Source of the DNA: Bacteroidales bacterium UBA4293
GTDB taxonomy: Bacteria > Bacteroidota > Bacteroidia > Bacteroidales > Bacteroidaceae
DNA: 64,000 nt
Direction of reading: 5' to 3'
NCBI GenBank assembly: GCA_002395835.1
Contig: DGVD01000021.1
Coordinates: 1 to 64,000, forward strand
Part shown: positions 7,621-17,300 of the stretch, in pieces
How positions within the stretch are numbered: position 1 is the stretch's first letter
How the letters are laid out: each line of letters opens with the position of its first letter
Program-made: the position numbers and the translations under genes
The notes under the pieces: model-generated
Databases searched by the model: none
What the model was told of the DNA's origin: nothing
What the model saw: only the letters and a program-made list of their open reading frames with translations

Positions 7621-10413
7621 TTACTTCTGAATGACTACCCCCGTAACCTGCTCTAGAGCCTCGGTGAGTTTCTCTATCTCATGACTACCCGTAGTAGAAA
7701 TACGAAGCATGCTCACCCCATACTTCTCCAGAATAGCATCCTTCATCCTGTCCCGATGCTCCTGCTCTGAACCTTCATGATGGTAAGAGAAACCATCCAC
7801 TTCCACCGCTAGCACAGGACTCTTCGTAACCCTGTTGTAGATAAGGAAGTCCAGATGCGACCGTGCACCCGAAACGAAATTATACTCATCCACATTCAGC
7901 AGAGAACGGTCTTGAATCAAGCGGTAAAGCGGATAGTGGCACACCACATCCAGTGCAGCCCATTCTTCATGCGCCGGAAGCACCCTAGAAAGAAGAATGT
8001 TATAAGCTATATTCTCCGAGTCGAAAGAAGAAACCTGCCTCTGATTCTCTAGGAACTTCATACGCTTATCCGTGTATTGCTTATAAAGAAAGTCGAAGAT
8101 GGAATGCAGCTTGCTCTTCACCACCTTCCCCTCATGATACTGCACATAATGAATCAAATCACCAAGATTCGTATTCTCAGGGTTAGAATCATTACCATTG
8201 GTAATCAGAATGAACTTATCCTTGGCTCGGGAAACTGCCACATTTATCAGGTTCGGATCATCGCAGAAATCATTGTATGCATTCAGCACGGAACTCATCA
8301 CAATCACATCCTTTTCCCTTCCTTGGTATTTGTGCACCGTATCCACTTCCAGCCCCTCATGCTGCACCTCTTTGTTGAATAATTTTACCTGACCTCTGTA
8401 CGGAGTAATCACCCCTATATCCTTCGCCTCGCTCAGTTCTCCATCTAAAAGAGCCTTCAACTCATCCACCTCACGCTGGTTCATGAAATCATACTTCGTA
8501 ATCCCTCTCACCTGTTCCGAAGCCAGACATCGGGCATGATTTCCCTCTACCGTTTTAACAACCTCCATATAAGGGCCTTCACCCTGAGCATGCGTCATGA
8601 TAAGCAGATTACCTCCATAAAACTTCTGATTGCAGAAATTGATGATGAGCGGATTACACCGGTAGTGCTCCTTCAGTAGCACCTGAGGCACTTGGGGCAT
8701 TACTGTAATAACCGATGAAAGGAAACTATGTTTCAATGCATTATAACCTGTCAAATCCTCATACATTTTATTTATCTCACCTATCACTTTGCCTGCCTCT
8801 CTATCCACTATATTCCCTAGCTGCTTCATATCGCCCACTATCACCGCATTCCGTGCGCAAGAAAGCGCCAAAGCCCCCGACTCCACAGAAACCTGTGAAG
8901 CCTCATCCATGATTAGATAGTCGAACTGATAGCCTCGCAAAGTACCCACAGCAGAGAACGTGGTACTCAGCACCACCGGATATTCCTTAGCCAGTAGGCC
9001 ATTTCCAGATTTAAGGTCTTGTTCCTGGAACTTCACCCGTTCCTTCTTTCCACCCTCATATTTGTCAAATAAAATGTTCTTGAAAATATCCATAGAGAGC
9101 GCAGCCTGACGCTTCCCCAAATCATCTGCCTCAACCTGTTTCAAGTCCTCTTCCAGCCCTGCTATCTCACTTTCTAGCTCCCCTATTTTAGAGAGATAAT
9201 ACATAGCCATCAAGTCCTGTAAAAGATTAGTAGAACCCAGCACATTCACATCCTTCCCAAACCGCTTTAGGAACTTCCGCTTAAAGAAGAACTGCTTTAT
9301 ACTGTCTAGTATTTTCTGGAAGAAATTTAGCTGAAGAGAATTTTCCACCACAGACTCTTGCCTGAGCCATAGATCCATGAGCTCTGCAGAAGAGAGGAGC
9401 TTTCGGCCCATCATCCAACTTTCATCGTACTGATTCTCCTGAATAAAATGCTCATGTTCCACACGCAAGTCTGCCAGCATTTGCCTATCCATAGCCAACT
9501 GTTCTTGCTGCTGGAACACCACTTGAAGTTTTTCAGTAACCCTTTTCAGCTGAGCCTTTACGTCATCCACATTCTTCAGTTTCCAGGAACTCATATCAGG
9601 ATAAGGAGGCTGATTTCCCAAGAACGCCTTCTTGTTTTCCGACTTGCCAAACTTGGCTACCAGAAAGCCCAGGCCCTCCTTCTGCAGTTTCTCCTGCACG
9701 TTTTCCACCGCAGAATTATTATTGCTCACTATCAGCACCGACTGACCCTGTGCAATGATATTAGAAAGTATATTCAGAATGGTTTGCGTCTTTCCCGTAC
9801 CCGGAGGCCCCTGAATTACACTAATTTGAGAACTGAACGCATGGTTCACGGCCTGCATCTGGCTCTTGTTGCTACGGAAAGGGAAAAGCCCATTCACCAA
9901 ACCACCCAGATGTTTTAATCGGTTAGGATTAAGGAACGAACCCATAGCCGAGTCCTCATCTATAAAAGACATCTTCTCATACTTATCGTGGAGCGACACC
10001 GGTTCAGCATCCTCTATTTCTATCCTATCTGTTTTAGAAACCTCAGAAAGGTAGTTGAAAATCCTTTTAGAACCCCCATCCTTCAGAGCCGAAGTTCTGA
10101 ACCTGACTTTACTAGCTGGATACTCCCCTATTACATTATTCTTATAGATAAACCTATAGTATTTAGACAGATAGTGCGTAAAGAGCAGCACCCGTTCAGG
10201 AACCATCAGATTACCAGCCTCGTTATATATTTCAGTCTGGTCTATGTCCACCTCCGTAGGATTTTTCAGCTCCACCAAGTCATACCCATAAGGATACCAC
10301 TTACTACCACTTTTATACGAGACCCACCATTTCCCATTCTTATCTTGATAATAGGAATGAATACTGCTGGTTTTAGGTTCTCCCTTTAGCAGGAGCATGG
10401 GTTTTTCAGTCAT
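7621..10413 (-). CDS. SF1 helicase fused to DUF2726/DUF559-like nuclease
   Basis: A 930-residue protein. An N-terminal ~180 residues of unknown fold are followed by a Dna2/UPF1-type superfamily-1 helicase: Walker A GPPGTGKTQT near residue 203, Walker B MDEASQ near 503, GDMKQLGNI, a VDTVHKYQGREKD motif V region, and NVAVSRAKDKFIL (motif VI). Between A and B lies a coiled, Gln/Glu-rich insertion. The C-terminus (LDFLIYNR ... AVEVDGFSYHHEG near 860-885, then D-x-x-K-D) matches the D-ExD core of DUF2726/DUF559 endonucleases related to Vsr. Helicase-nuclease fusions of this kind are frequent in defence islands. A TTTG-N19-TACTTTTG promoter precedes it, divergent from the RecD-like gene. Confidence 0.85.
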   Translation of the reverse strand: MTEKPMLLLKGEPKTSSIHSYYQDKNGKWWVSYKSGSKWYPYGYDLVELKNPTEVDIDQTEIYNEAGNLMVPERVLLFTHYLSKYYRFIYKNNVIGEYPASKVRFRTSALKDGGSKRIFNYLSEVSKTDRIEIEDAEPVSLHDKYEKMSFIDEDSAMGSFLNPNRLKHLGGLVNGLFPFRSNKSQMQAVNHAFSSQISVIQGPPGTGKTQTILNILSNIIAQGQSVLIVSNNNSAVENVQEKLQKEGLGFLVAKFGKSENKKAFLGNQPPYPDMSSWKLKNVDDVKAQLKRVTEKLQVVFQQQEQLAMDRQMLADLRVEHEHFIQENQYDESWMMGRKLLSSAELMDLWLRQESVVENSLQLNFFQKILDSIKQFFFKRKFLKRFGKDVNVLGSTNLLQDLMAMYYLSKIGELESEIAGLEEDLKQVEADDLGKRQAALSMDIFKNILFDKYEGGKKERVKFQEQDLKSGNGLLAKEYPVVLSTTFSAVGTLRGYQFDYLIMDEASQVSVESGALALSCARNAVIVGDMKQLGNIVDREAGKVIGEINKMYEDLTGYNALKHSFLSSVITVMPQVPQVLLKEHYRCNPLIINFCNQKFYGGNLLIMTHAQGEGPYMEVVKTVEGNHARCLASEQVRGITKYDFMNQREVDELKALLDGELSEAKDIGVITPYRGQVKLFNKEVQHEGLEVDTVHKYQGREKDVIVMSSVLNAYNDFCDDPNLINVAVSRAKDKFILITNGNDSNPENTNLGDLIHYVQYHEGKVVKSKLHSIFDFLYKQYTDKRMKFLENQRQVSSFDSENIAYNILLSRVLPAHEEWAALDVVCHYPLYRLIQDRSLLNVDEYNFVSGARSHLDFLIYNRVTKSPVLAVEVDGFSYHHEGSEQEHRDRMKDAILEKYGVSMLRISTTGSHEIEKLTEALEQVTGVVIQK

Positions 10414-10447
10414 AAGTAACTAGAATATAATTAGTTTTAAAGCTGCG

Positions 10448-10478
10448 CAAAAGTAGTAAAAGTTTCACACTTGGCAAA
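10448..10478 (-). promoter_or_regulatory. Promoter of the helicase-nuclease gene
   Basis: On the minus strand, TTTG (complement of 10475-10478), 19 nt, then TACTTTTG (complement of 10448-10455) matches the Bacteroidetes promoter. It lies 35 bp upstream of the 930-aa gene. On the plus strand, TAACTTTG at 10564-10571 could serve the divergent gene, but I see no -33 box at the right distance. Confidence 0.65.
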
Positions 10479-10609
10479 GGAATGCTTGTTTCCAAAAAGA
10501 GAAATTTTGAGTAAGGACTTAAAGATTTTGTCAAAAAATATAGGACTTTGCAAACTAATCGGTTAACTTTGCAAGACAAAATTATACTTAAATCTCACGA
10601 GAAATTTTA

Positions 10610-13600
10610 ATGAAACACATATCTATTCGCGTAGCATGGCATGACAGAAAATGGAATGGAACAGTTTGTAAATGTCCTATTCAAAACACTTTTTGCATGC
10701 AATTAAAAAGGATTGCTGAAGATAAAGATGCTAATAAAGAAAATTCTGTAGCTTGTAAAGAATGGGGAAAGCTCAACCAACAAGAAATGCCTGTTTGTAT
10801 AGCAGAAGCTGGAGGTTTTATGAATGCCAATAAATATAAACGGGTATTTACACATGTCTATTCAAAAATACCAGATTACCCTCATACTGCTCTAGAGCCT
10901 ACAGAAGACGAGGTTCCTGCTTTTTCTTTTTATGGAACTCCATATCGATATATGCTATGTGAAAATGAGAAATGGCTGAACGAAAAGTATCCTAACCTAC
11001 CCAAGGACGAAAAGAACCCTCATTCTCCCTGGATTTTTGGATTTAAGAGACAGAGAGCCATTTTGAAAATATTTAGAGAACAAATCGTAGAAAATCAATC
11101 TTTGGTTGTATTTTATACAAAAAATGGTAATCCTATAGATGAAGAATGTCAGCGTTTAATCATTGGTTTGGGCAAAATATCTTCTTTATTTCCAATAGGA
11201 GAATATAAATCTAAAGCTGATTATACTTATCCGTTTTGGGATATAAAAATGTCTCATACCATTCGTCCTAATTTAAAAGAATCAGATGGTTTTTTGTTGC
11301 CATACCATGAGTATTTAGCATTAGATGAAAACGAAGTGCTTGAAAAGACTGGAAAAACAAAAGACAAATGTATTGATGAGATAAAACTTACTCTGAATAA
11401 GTTAGGAGGTAGCCAACAAATGCTTGACCAATTATCATACGGATGCGAACATGTTGACAACCATAATATGCTTATCATTCTTAATGCTGCAAGGTTTTCA
11501 TTAGAAAAAGTTATCGAGCATAATTTAGTCGGTGGCGACTGGCAACGTCAATTGAGATGGATTGACGATCAAATTGCAAAGGTAAAGGAACAAATGGGTC
11601 CATTCCCCGCATTTGCAGAGGCATTACGGGTTGCAGGTTTCAACTACTCTTATATGATTGAACAGGATCTTCGGAATATGGGATTTTGTAAACCTAAAGA
11701 TAATCCATGGCTACTATTCGAGAAGTTGCTTTCAGGTGAACTTGCAATAGACAAAACTGCATATACTCATCATCTTAAAGAATATAGAATAATATGGGAA
11801 TCAACAGGTAGCAAAGTAAAAAAGTTTCTACAGTTACTATCTCGTATTAACCTTACTGATGCACAAATTCGGAATATTTATAATAATGAAAATTCTTATC
11901 AATCTGTAGAAGATAATCCATATATTCTTAGCGAAGATTGTAATACTAACATTCCTGCAGACATCATTACAACAGAAATGTTGGATGAGAGTTTCATGAA
12001 AGACCCATCTATCCAAGGGAATTATCCCCCTTTGGCACCTTCTTTAGTTGAATCGCCAATTGACAAAAGAAGAATAAGAGCACTTATTGTAAGAAAACTA
12101 AAAAATGCTCTTAATGAAGGTGATACATTATTATCTGAAACTGAAATTGTAGATTATCTTGAAAATTATCTCGATAAAAAAGATAATATCGCTTTTACAA
12201 AGGGATATCTCGATGCTCACAAAGATTTCATTAGTGAAAAACTGAACTACATACAAAGTGATAAAGGTGAGGTCGCACTGCAATTAGTTGATTATACAGA
12301 AAGAGAAGAAGAAGTTTCAAAGAAATTCATCGCCCGTTCAAAAGCAAAAACAAAGAAAGAGATAAAGGAAAACTGGGAGGTAATTGTCAAATCAGTCATT
12401 GACAACTTCGACAGTTCAAATAAACGAAGTATGGAAGCCATTAAGGATCAAGCACGAGCTTTAGACATTATGGCTAATTATAAGTTGTCTGTTCTAACAG
12501 GTCCTGCAGGAACAGGTAAGACCAAAGTGGTAGAAGCTTTTCTGAAATCTTCTACAATAAGGAATCAAGGAGTTTTGTTATTGGCACCAACAGGAAAAGC
12601 ACGTGTTAGATTGGCCAAAATGGCAGGTATTGAAGCATTCACAATAGCTCAATTCCTTGTGTCTCAGAACTGTTTTAATCCTGTTACAATGACTCCACAA
12701 TGGACAGTGGGAAAGTCCAAAAGGTATAGTGCAGCTTCCACTATTATTATAGATGAATGCTCTATGCTCACTATTGATGACTTCTATTTTGTTTTTAAGG
12801 CTTTGTCATTGTCTTCAGTAGAACGAATCATTCTCATTGGAGATCCTTATCAGTTACCTCCTATTGGCCCAGGTCGTCCTTTTGCTGACTTATGTAACTA
12901 CCTTGAAAAAAATAGACTTAATTCTCTTGCTCGATTAAATATAGTTGTACGGACTACGACAAAAGGAGATTCCGATATTCTTAAACTAGCCTCATGGTTC
13001 TCTGGAATGAAACCAGACAAATCAGCTGATGACATTTTTAACAAAATGGCTTCAGGAGATCTTGATAACGATTTGTCTGTTTATACTTGGAAAGAGACTG
13101 ACGATCTTCGCGAAAAATTGTGTGATGTTTTGTCTGCCGTTTTTGGAGTTAATAAAACAATCCTTCCTTCACATATAGAAAAGTTACTTGGAATTGACAC
13201 CTATCATCTTGATAACACCTTTATAAACCCAGAAGTACTTGAATCTTTCCAAGTATTGTCACCTGTAAGAAATCCAATCTGGGGAACTCTCTCTATAAAT
13301 AGTATCCTACAAGATATTCTTTCTATTCCAAGTCCTAGTAAAAAGAGCATAGTAGTAGGTGCCCAAAAAATATATGCGAGGGATAAAGTCATTCAATTAA
13401 TAAATGAAAAAAGAGAAGCATTTAAAAATGGCAATAAATATTCAGAGCAGCTTTCTAATGGACAGATTGGATTCGTTAGAGGCAATCCTAGAGGTATTGC
13501 AAATGTAGCTTTTGTTGGGCTTCCAGAAGTTACGTTTGGATTCAAAAGCCAAGATACTGAAATGAAAGAAGCATCTATCGAACTTGCGTATGCTATTACC

Positions 13601-14227
13601 ATTCATAAAAGTCAAGGTAGTGATTTTGATACAGTTCTAGTAATTTTACCCAAAACTGGCAGATTACTTTCAAGAGAATTGATATATACAGCTCTGACTA
13701 GATCTAAAAAACGCCTCATATTATTTGTTGAAGAAGACACAAACTGGATAAAGTCATTGTCTGCCCCTAACAAGTCTGTAGTTGCATTAAGGAATTCAAA
13801 TCTCTTTGGCAGTTACGCTGTAAGAAAGAAAGAAAATACCATCCCTTACGTGGAAGGCTTAATACATCAAACAAAAAATGGTTTGTACGTTAGGAGTAAA
13901 TCAGAAGTAATTATTGCTAATGAAATTTTTAATAATAAAATAGAGTTCCTTTATGAAGAGCCCCTTAAGTTAAATGATGGGAAAATATGTCTTCCTGATT
14001 TTACTTTTGAATCAGAATCTGGTGATATAATTATTTGGGAGCATCTTGGCATGCTTAAACTCCCAAATTACAAACAACGCTGGGAAGAGAAACTCCGAAT
14101 GTATGAAGAAAATGGTTTTGTTTTAGGAGAAGACCTATACACTACAGAAGACAGTGAAGATGGTGCTATTTCAACACCTAAAATTATTGAAGTTATCAAT
14201 AAGATAAAAGAAAGGATGGAAGACTAG
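10610..14227 (+). CDS. RecD-like helicase with C-terminal PD-(D/E)XK-like domain
   Basis: A 1205-residue protein, the only rightward gene in the island. A long N-terminal region (1-600) is unrecognised. The RecD2/TraI-type SF1 helicase core follows: TGPAGTGKT near residue 630, APTGKARVRL, IIIDECSML near 715, GDPYQLPPIGPG, and the C-terminal ATITIHKSQGSDFD ... LIYTALTRSKKRLIL (UvrD_C_2) near 990-1040. Residues ~1090-1180 read YVRSKSEVIIAN, YEEPL, LPDFTF, WEHLGM, then YKQRWEEKLRMYEENG. This is a PD-(D/E)XK-type signature found at the ends of many such helicases. The helicase is 5'-3' by family. The DNA target and role are unknown; phage or plasmid restriction is inferred from context. Confidence 0.8.
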   Translation: MKHISIRVAWHDRKWNGTVCKCPIQNTFCMQLKRIAEDKDANKENSVACKEWGKLNQQEMPVCIAEAGGFMNANKYKRVFTHVYSKIPDYPHTALEPTEDEVPAFSFYGTPYRYMLCENEKWLNEKYPNLPKDEKNPHSPWIFGFKRQRAILKIFREQIVENQSLVVFYTKNGNPIDEECQRLIIGLGKISSLFPIGEYKSKADYTYPFWDIKMSHTIRPNLKESDGFLLPYHEYLALDENEVLEKTGKTKDKCIDEIKLTLNKLGGSQQMLDQLSYGCEHVDNHNMLIILNAARFSLEKVIEHNLVGGDWQRQLRWIDDQIAKVKEQMGPFPAFAEALRVAGFNYSYMIEQDLRNMGFCKPKDNPWLLFEKLLSGELAIDKTAYTHHLKEYRIIWESTGSKVKKFLQLLSRINLTDAQIRNIYNNENSYQSVEDNPYILSEDCNTNIPADIITTEMLDESFMKDPSIQGNYPPLAPSLVESPIDKRRIRALIVRKLKNALNEGDTLLSETEIVDYLENYLDKKDNIAFTKGYLDAHKDFISEKLNYIQSDKGEVALQLVDYTEREEEVSKKFIARSKAKTKKEIKENWEVIVKSVIDNFDSSNKRSMEAIKDQARALDIMANYKLSVLTGPAGTGKTKVVEAFLKSSTIRNQGVLLLAPTGKARVRLAKMAGIEAFTIAQFLVSQNCFNPVTMTPQWTVGKSKRYSAASTIIIDECSMLTIDDFYFVFKALSLSSVERIILIGDPYQLPPIGPGRPFADLCNYLEKNRLNSLARLNIVVRTTTKGDSDILKLASWFSGMKPDKSADDIFNKMASGDLDNDLSVYTWKETDDLREKLCDVLSAVFGVNKTILPSHIEKLLGIDTYHLDNTFINPEVLESFQVLSPVRNPIWGTLSINSILQDILSIPSPSKKSIVVGAQKIYARDKVIQLINEKREAFKNGNKYSEQLSNGQIGFVRGNPRGIANVAFVGLPEVTFGFKSQDTEMKEASIELAYAITIHKSQGSDFDTVLVILPKTGRLLSRELIYTALTRSKKRLILFVEEDTNWIKSLSAPNKSVVALRNSNLFGSYAVRKKENTIPYVEGLIHQTKNGLYVRSKSEVIIANEIFNNKIEFLYEEPLKLNDGKICLPDFTFESESGDIIIWEHLGMLKLPNYKQRWEEKLRMYEENGFVLGEDLYTTEDSEDGAISTPKIIEVINKIKERMED

Positions 14228-14365
14228 AAAATTTCTGAAATTGTTTTTTCTACTTCCATCCTAATAGTTCAGTCTGTTTTACCAATCACTCATCCCATAT
14301 TCAAAAGTATCGTAAAGGCTTCCTGATGATTCTTCGTATGGGGAAGATGTAGTATTTGACGGATT

Positions 14366-17300
14366 TTAATTGTTTTTTGGCACATGAATACGGGGCCTTT
14401 TCTTTTTGATGTTCTTGCGTTCCATCATATCATTAATAGAACGTTTAAATTCAAAAAGAAAAATATCGGTTATCTTTTTATTAGAAACACCCTTCATAGG
14501 GATTTGTTTTCCTCGTACTGCATAAAACAAGAATGGATAAATAAGTTTACCTAACTCCGAACAACTTGATAATTTTAAACAGCGTTTCACATCATCTTCA
14601 CCCAATTTTCCCCAACCAAAATTTTGGGACAAATCATGGTTGCCGAATATACGCATAGCTGTATAAAGGGAACACGGAGTCTGGTCTTTAAACAGAATTT
14701 CCATCCCATTCTCAAAATTAATGCTATTTTCTTCAAAATACTCATAATATTGATATTCAGAATCGAAAGTATTAGTGCCCTCATTCATTAGAGGTTTTAC
14801 ATCTTGGCTTGCAAGTTCAGTTTTTACTTGAGCGGCTTCTACCATAGGCATGGCTTTTTGAGGTTGATAGCTATCTCCTGAAGTTTGAATGTCAACGGCA
14901 TTCTCATCAATTCTGACTTCGTATAAACCAGATGTACTAGTATACACATTCGCAACCTGGTGTGTTGTTACAAAAGTGTTTGACTCAATAAAATTACTTT
15001 TATTGAAAATTACTTTCTCAATATCATCAGAATTGAAAAGAGCAACTGAAGGACATTTTTTATTGGCAATGCCACATAACTTATTAATCTCAATAAGATT
15101 CTCATAACCATAACTGTCAGGATGTGGTAAGAGAACAAATAGATAATCGCAAGCCCTACTGACAGCCACATTTAGAATGTTACGGTTGTTGAGCATTATT
15201 CTATCTGCTGCGACCTTAATACCAGTAGGTGGATTTAGCACGGTTAAAATTATATCGCATTGGTCGCCTTGAAAGCCATGAATAGTACCCACCAATATAT
15301 CTACATTAGAAGGAATATCTGTTCGCTGCTCTATCATTTTATTGATAAGCTGAGCTTGTGGAGCATAAGGACATATTACACCAATTCTTACATTCTTATT
15401 CACTTGAGCTTTTGCTAGATACGCACACATCTCAACAGAAAAAATAGCCGAATATATATGTACGTTACTACCTTGCAATTTCTTTGCACCGTAAATACTA
15501 TCGAAGCGTTCCACTCTGAAAGGTATGAAATTAACTTGCTCTGCTTTTATACTTCCAGTTGAAAGATTACGGGAATCCATCAACGTTCTATTATGTTTCA
15601 ACTTGCCGTTATAGCAGTATTCACTATATAATTTACCTATAGAAGGAAGTGAACGGTACTGAGTTCCAAGTTTTTCTACATTGAATTGGATAGGGACAGT
15701 TTTAGGGTTCTCGAAATTATCCAATTGTACCATTGTATAGATGTTTTCTCCCACCCATCCTTCTTCTCTTACTATCGGAGCAATTTGGAGAGGGTCACCT
15801 GCTACTATAATTTTTGTATTAAGTTTATATATCGCATAAACAATTTGAACTAACGGAATCATTGATGCCTCATCAACAATAATGAAATCCCATTTAATAT
15901 CACGAAGCAATTCATGTTCCGGGGATTGTGTAAAACCATCATACGGAAGTCGAGCCATCGTAGAAACTATACAGCACTTATCCTTAGTATAAAGTTCACT
16001 TGCCCGATCTATAAGAGCACCACTGATTTCTATAAATTCTTCACCAGTAGCAACAAATCGCCCTAGCCAACTATAGTTACCTTTTGACGTTTCTATAAGT
16101 TTTCGTGTAAGCACATCGCAAGCCTTATTTGTTGGAGTAAGTACCAAAACCTTGCAATAATCTAATTCCATTTTGTGACGAATGATTTCCGCAAGGCGTG
16201 TAGTCTTACCTGTTCCTGGAGGGCCAAATACAAAACTTAGATTATCGTTCAAACCATCTCTGAAATTGAAGTCATCCTCGTAAGGTAAGTTTTCAAATTC
16301 ATTTTTCAGTTTATGCATGATTTCAACAGGACTGTTAACATCAATCACTGCTTTCGAACATCGTGACCAATCTATCTTGTCTATCAGTGCCACATCACTT
16401 GCTTTAGCCTTCACCCTTAGAGTAAAGTCTTTAACATTAGCCACTTCAAAGTCAAACGAAATGTCGTCTCTATTGAAGAATGTGAACTTTACTGCGAAAT
16501 TACCAAGATCCTCAATCCATATCGGAATGTTTCTTGAAGGATTCGTCAACTGATATATTCTGTCTGAACCTTCTTCTTTACGAAAACGCTCAAAAGTAAT
16601 CTTCACACTATTCCCGTTACCTACAGATTCAGATGAAGAATCGTATTCCAGTTCCAGCAAAGTTCTAAACCAAATTTTAGAATACTTCTCCAAGTCGTTT
16701 ACCTGCACACGTTTGTTTTCTTCCTCAATCCTTCTGTTAGCTTCATCGGCCAATTTTTGCGTAATGTCACTTACTCTTTCATCTTGACTTCGTTCCACTT
16801 TTGGTATGCGCTCAGGGTATTGGTTGGTTGATGAAGACATCTCCCCCAAGTTCGTTTTACGCTGATCCGAATAACCTGGCTTGTTATCTTCTGTGGATTC
16901 AGTATATGACTGATTAGGTATAGGCTGTCGTGTAGAAACTGTTTCTTTTAACATTTTTTCTTCATACGCTTGCTTCCATACACGAAGTTGTTCTGCAGAA
17001 GTAATGCCAAGGGCTGCTGCTGCTCTCCCTAACTCATTTTGAAAAATTTGGCTATCTGTTGCACCTAATTCTTTTAATGACTTTGTTTTCCTTTCAATGC
17101 CCAACAATTTTATAAGGTGATAGTCTATCTTGTACTCAGCATCTTCCAAGTCTTCAAGATAAATATCGGAAAGTTTATACTTTTTACCATCTGAAAGATA
17201 TAACCATTTTCTGTTAAATAACTGATTGTACAAGGTTGTTGGTATTTCTTTTGTATGAGGAGAATAATAGAAATAATGGAATGTGGTAGTCCAATACAGA

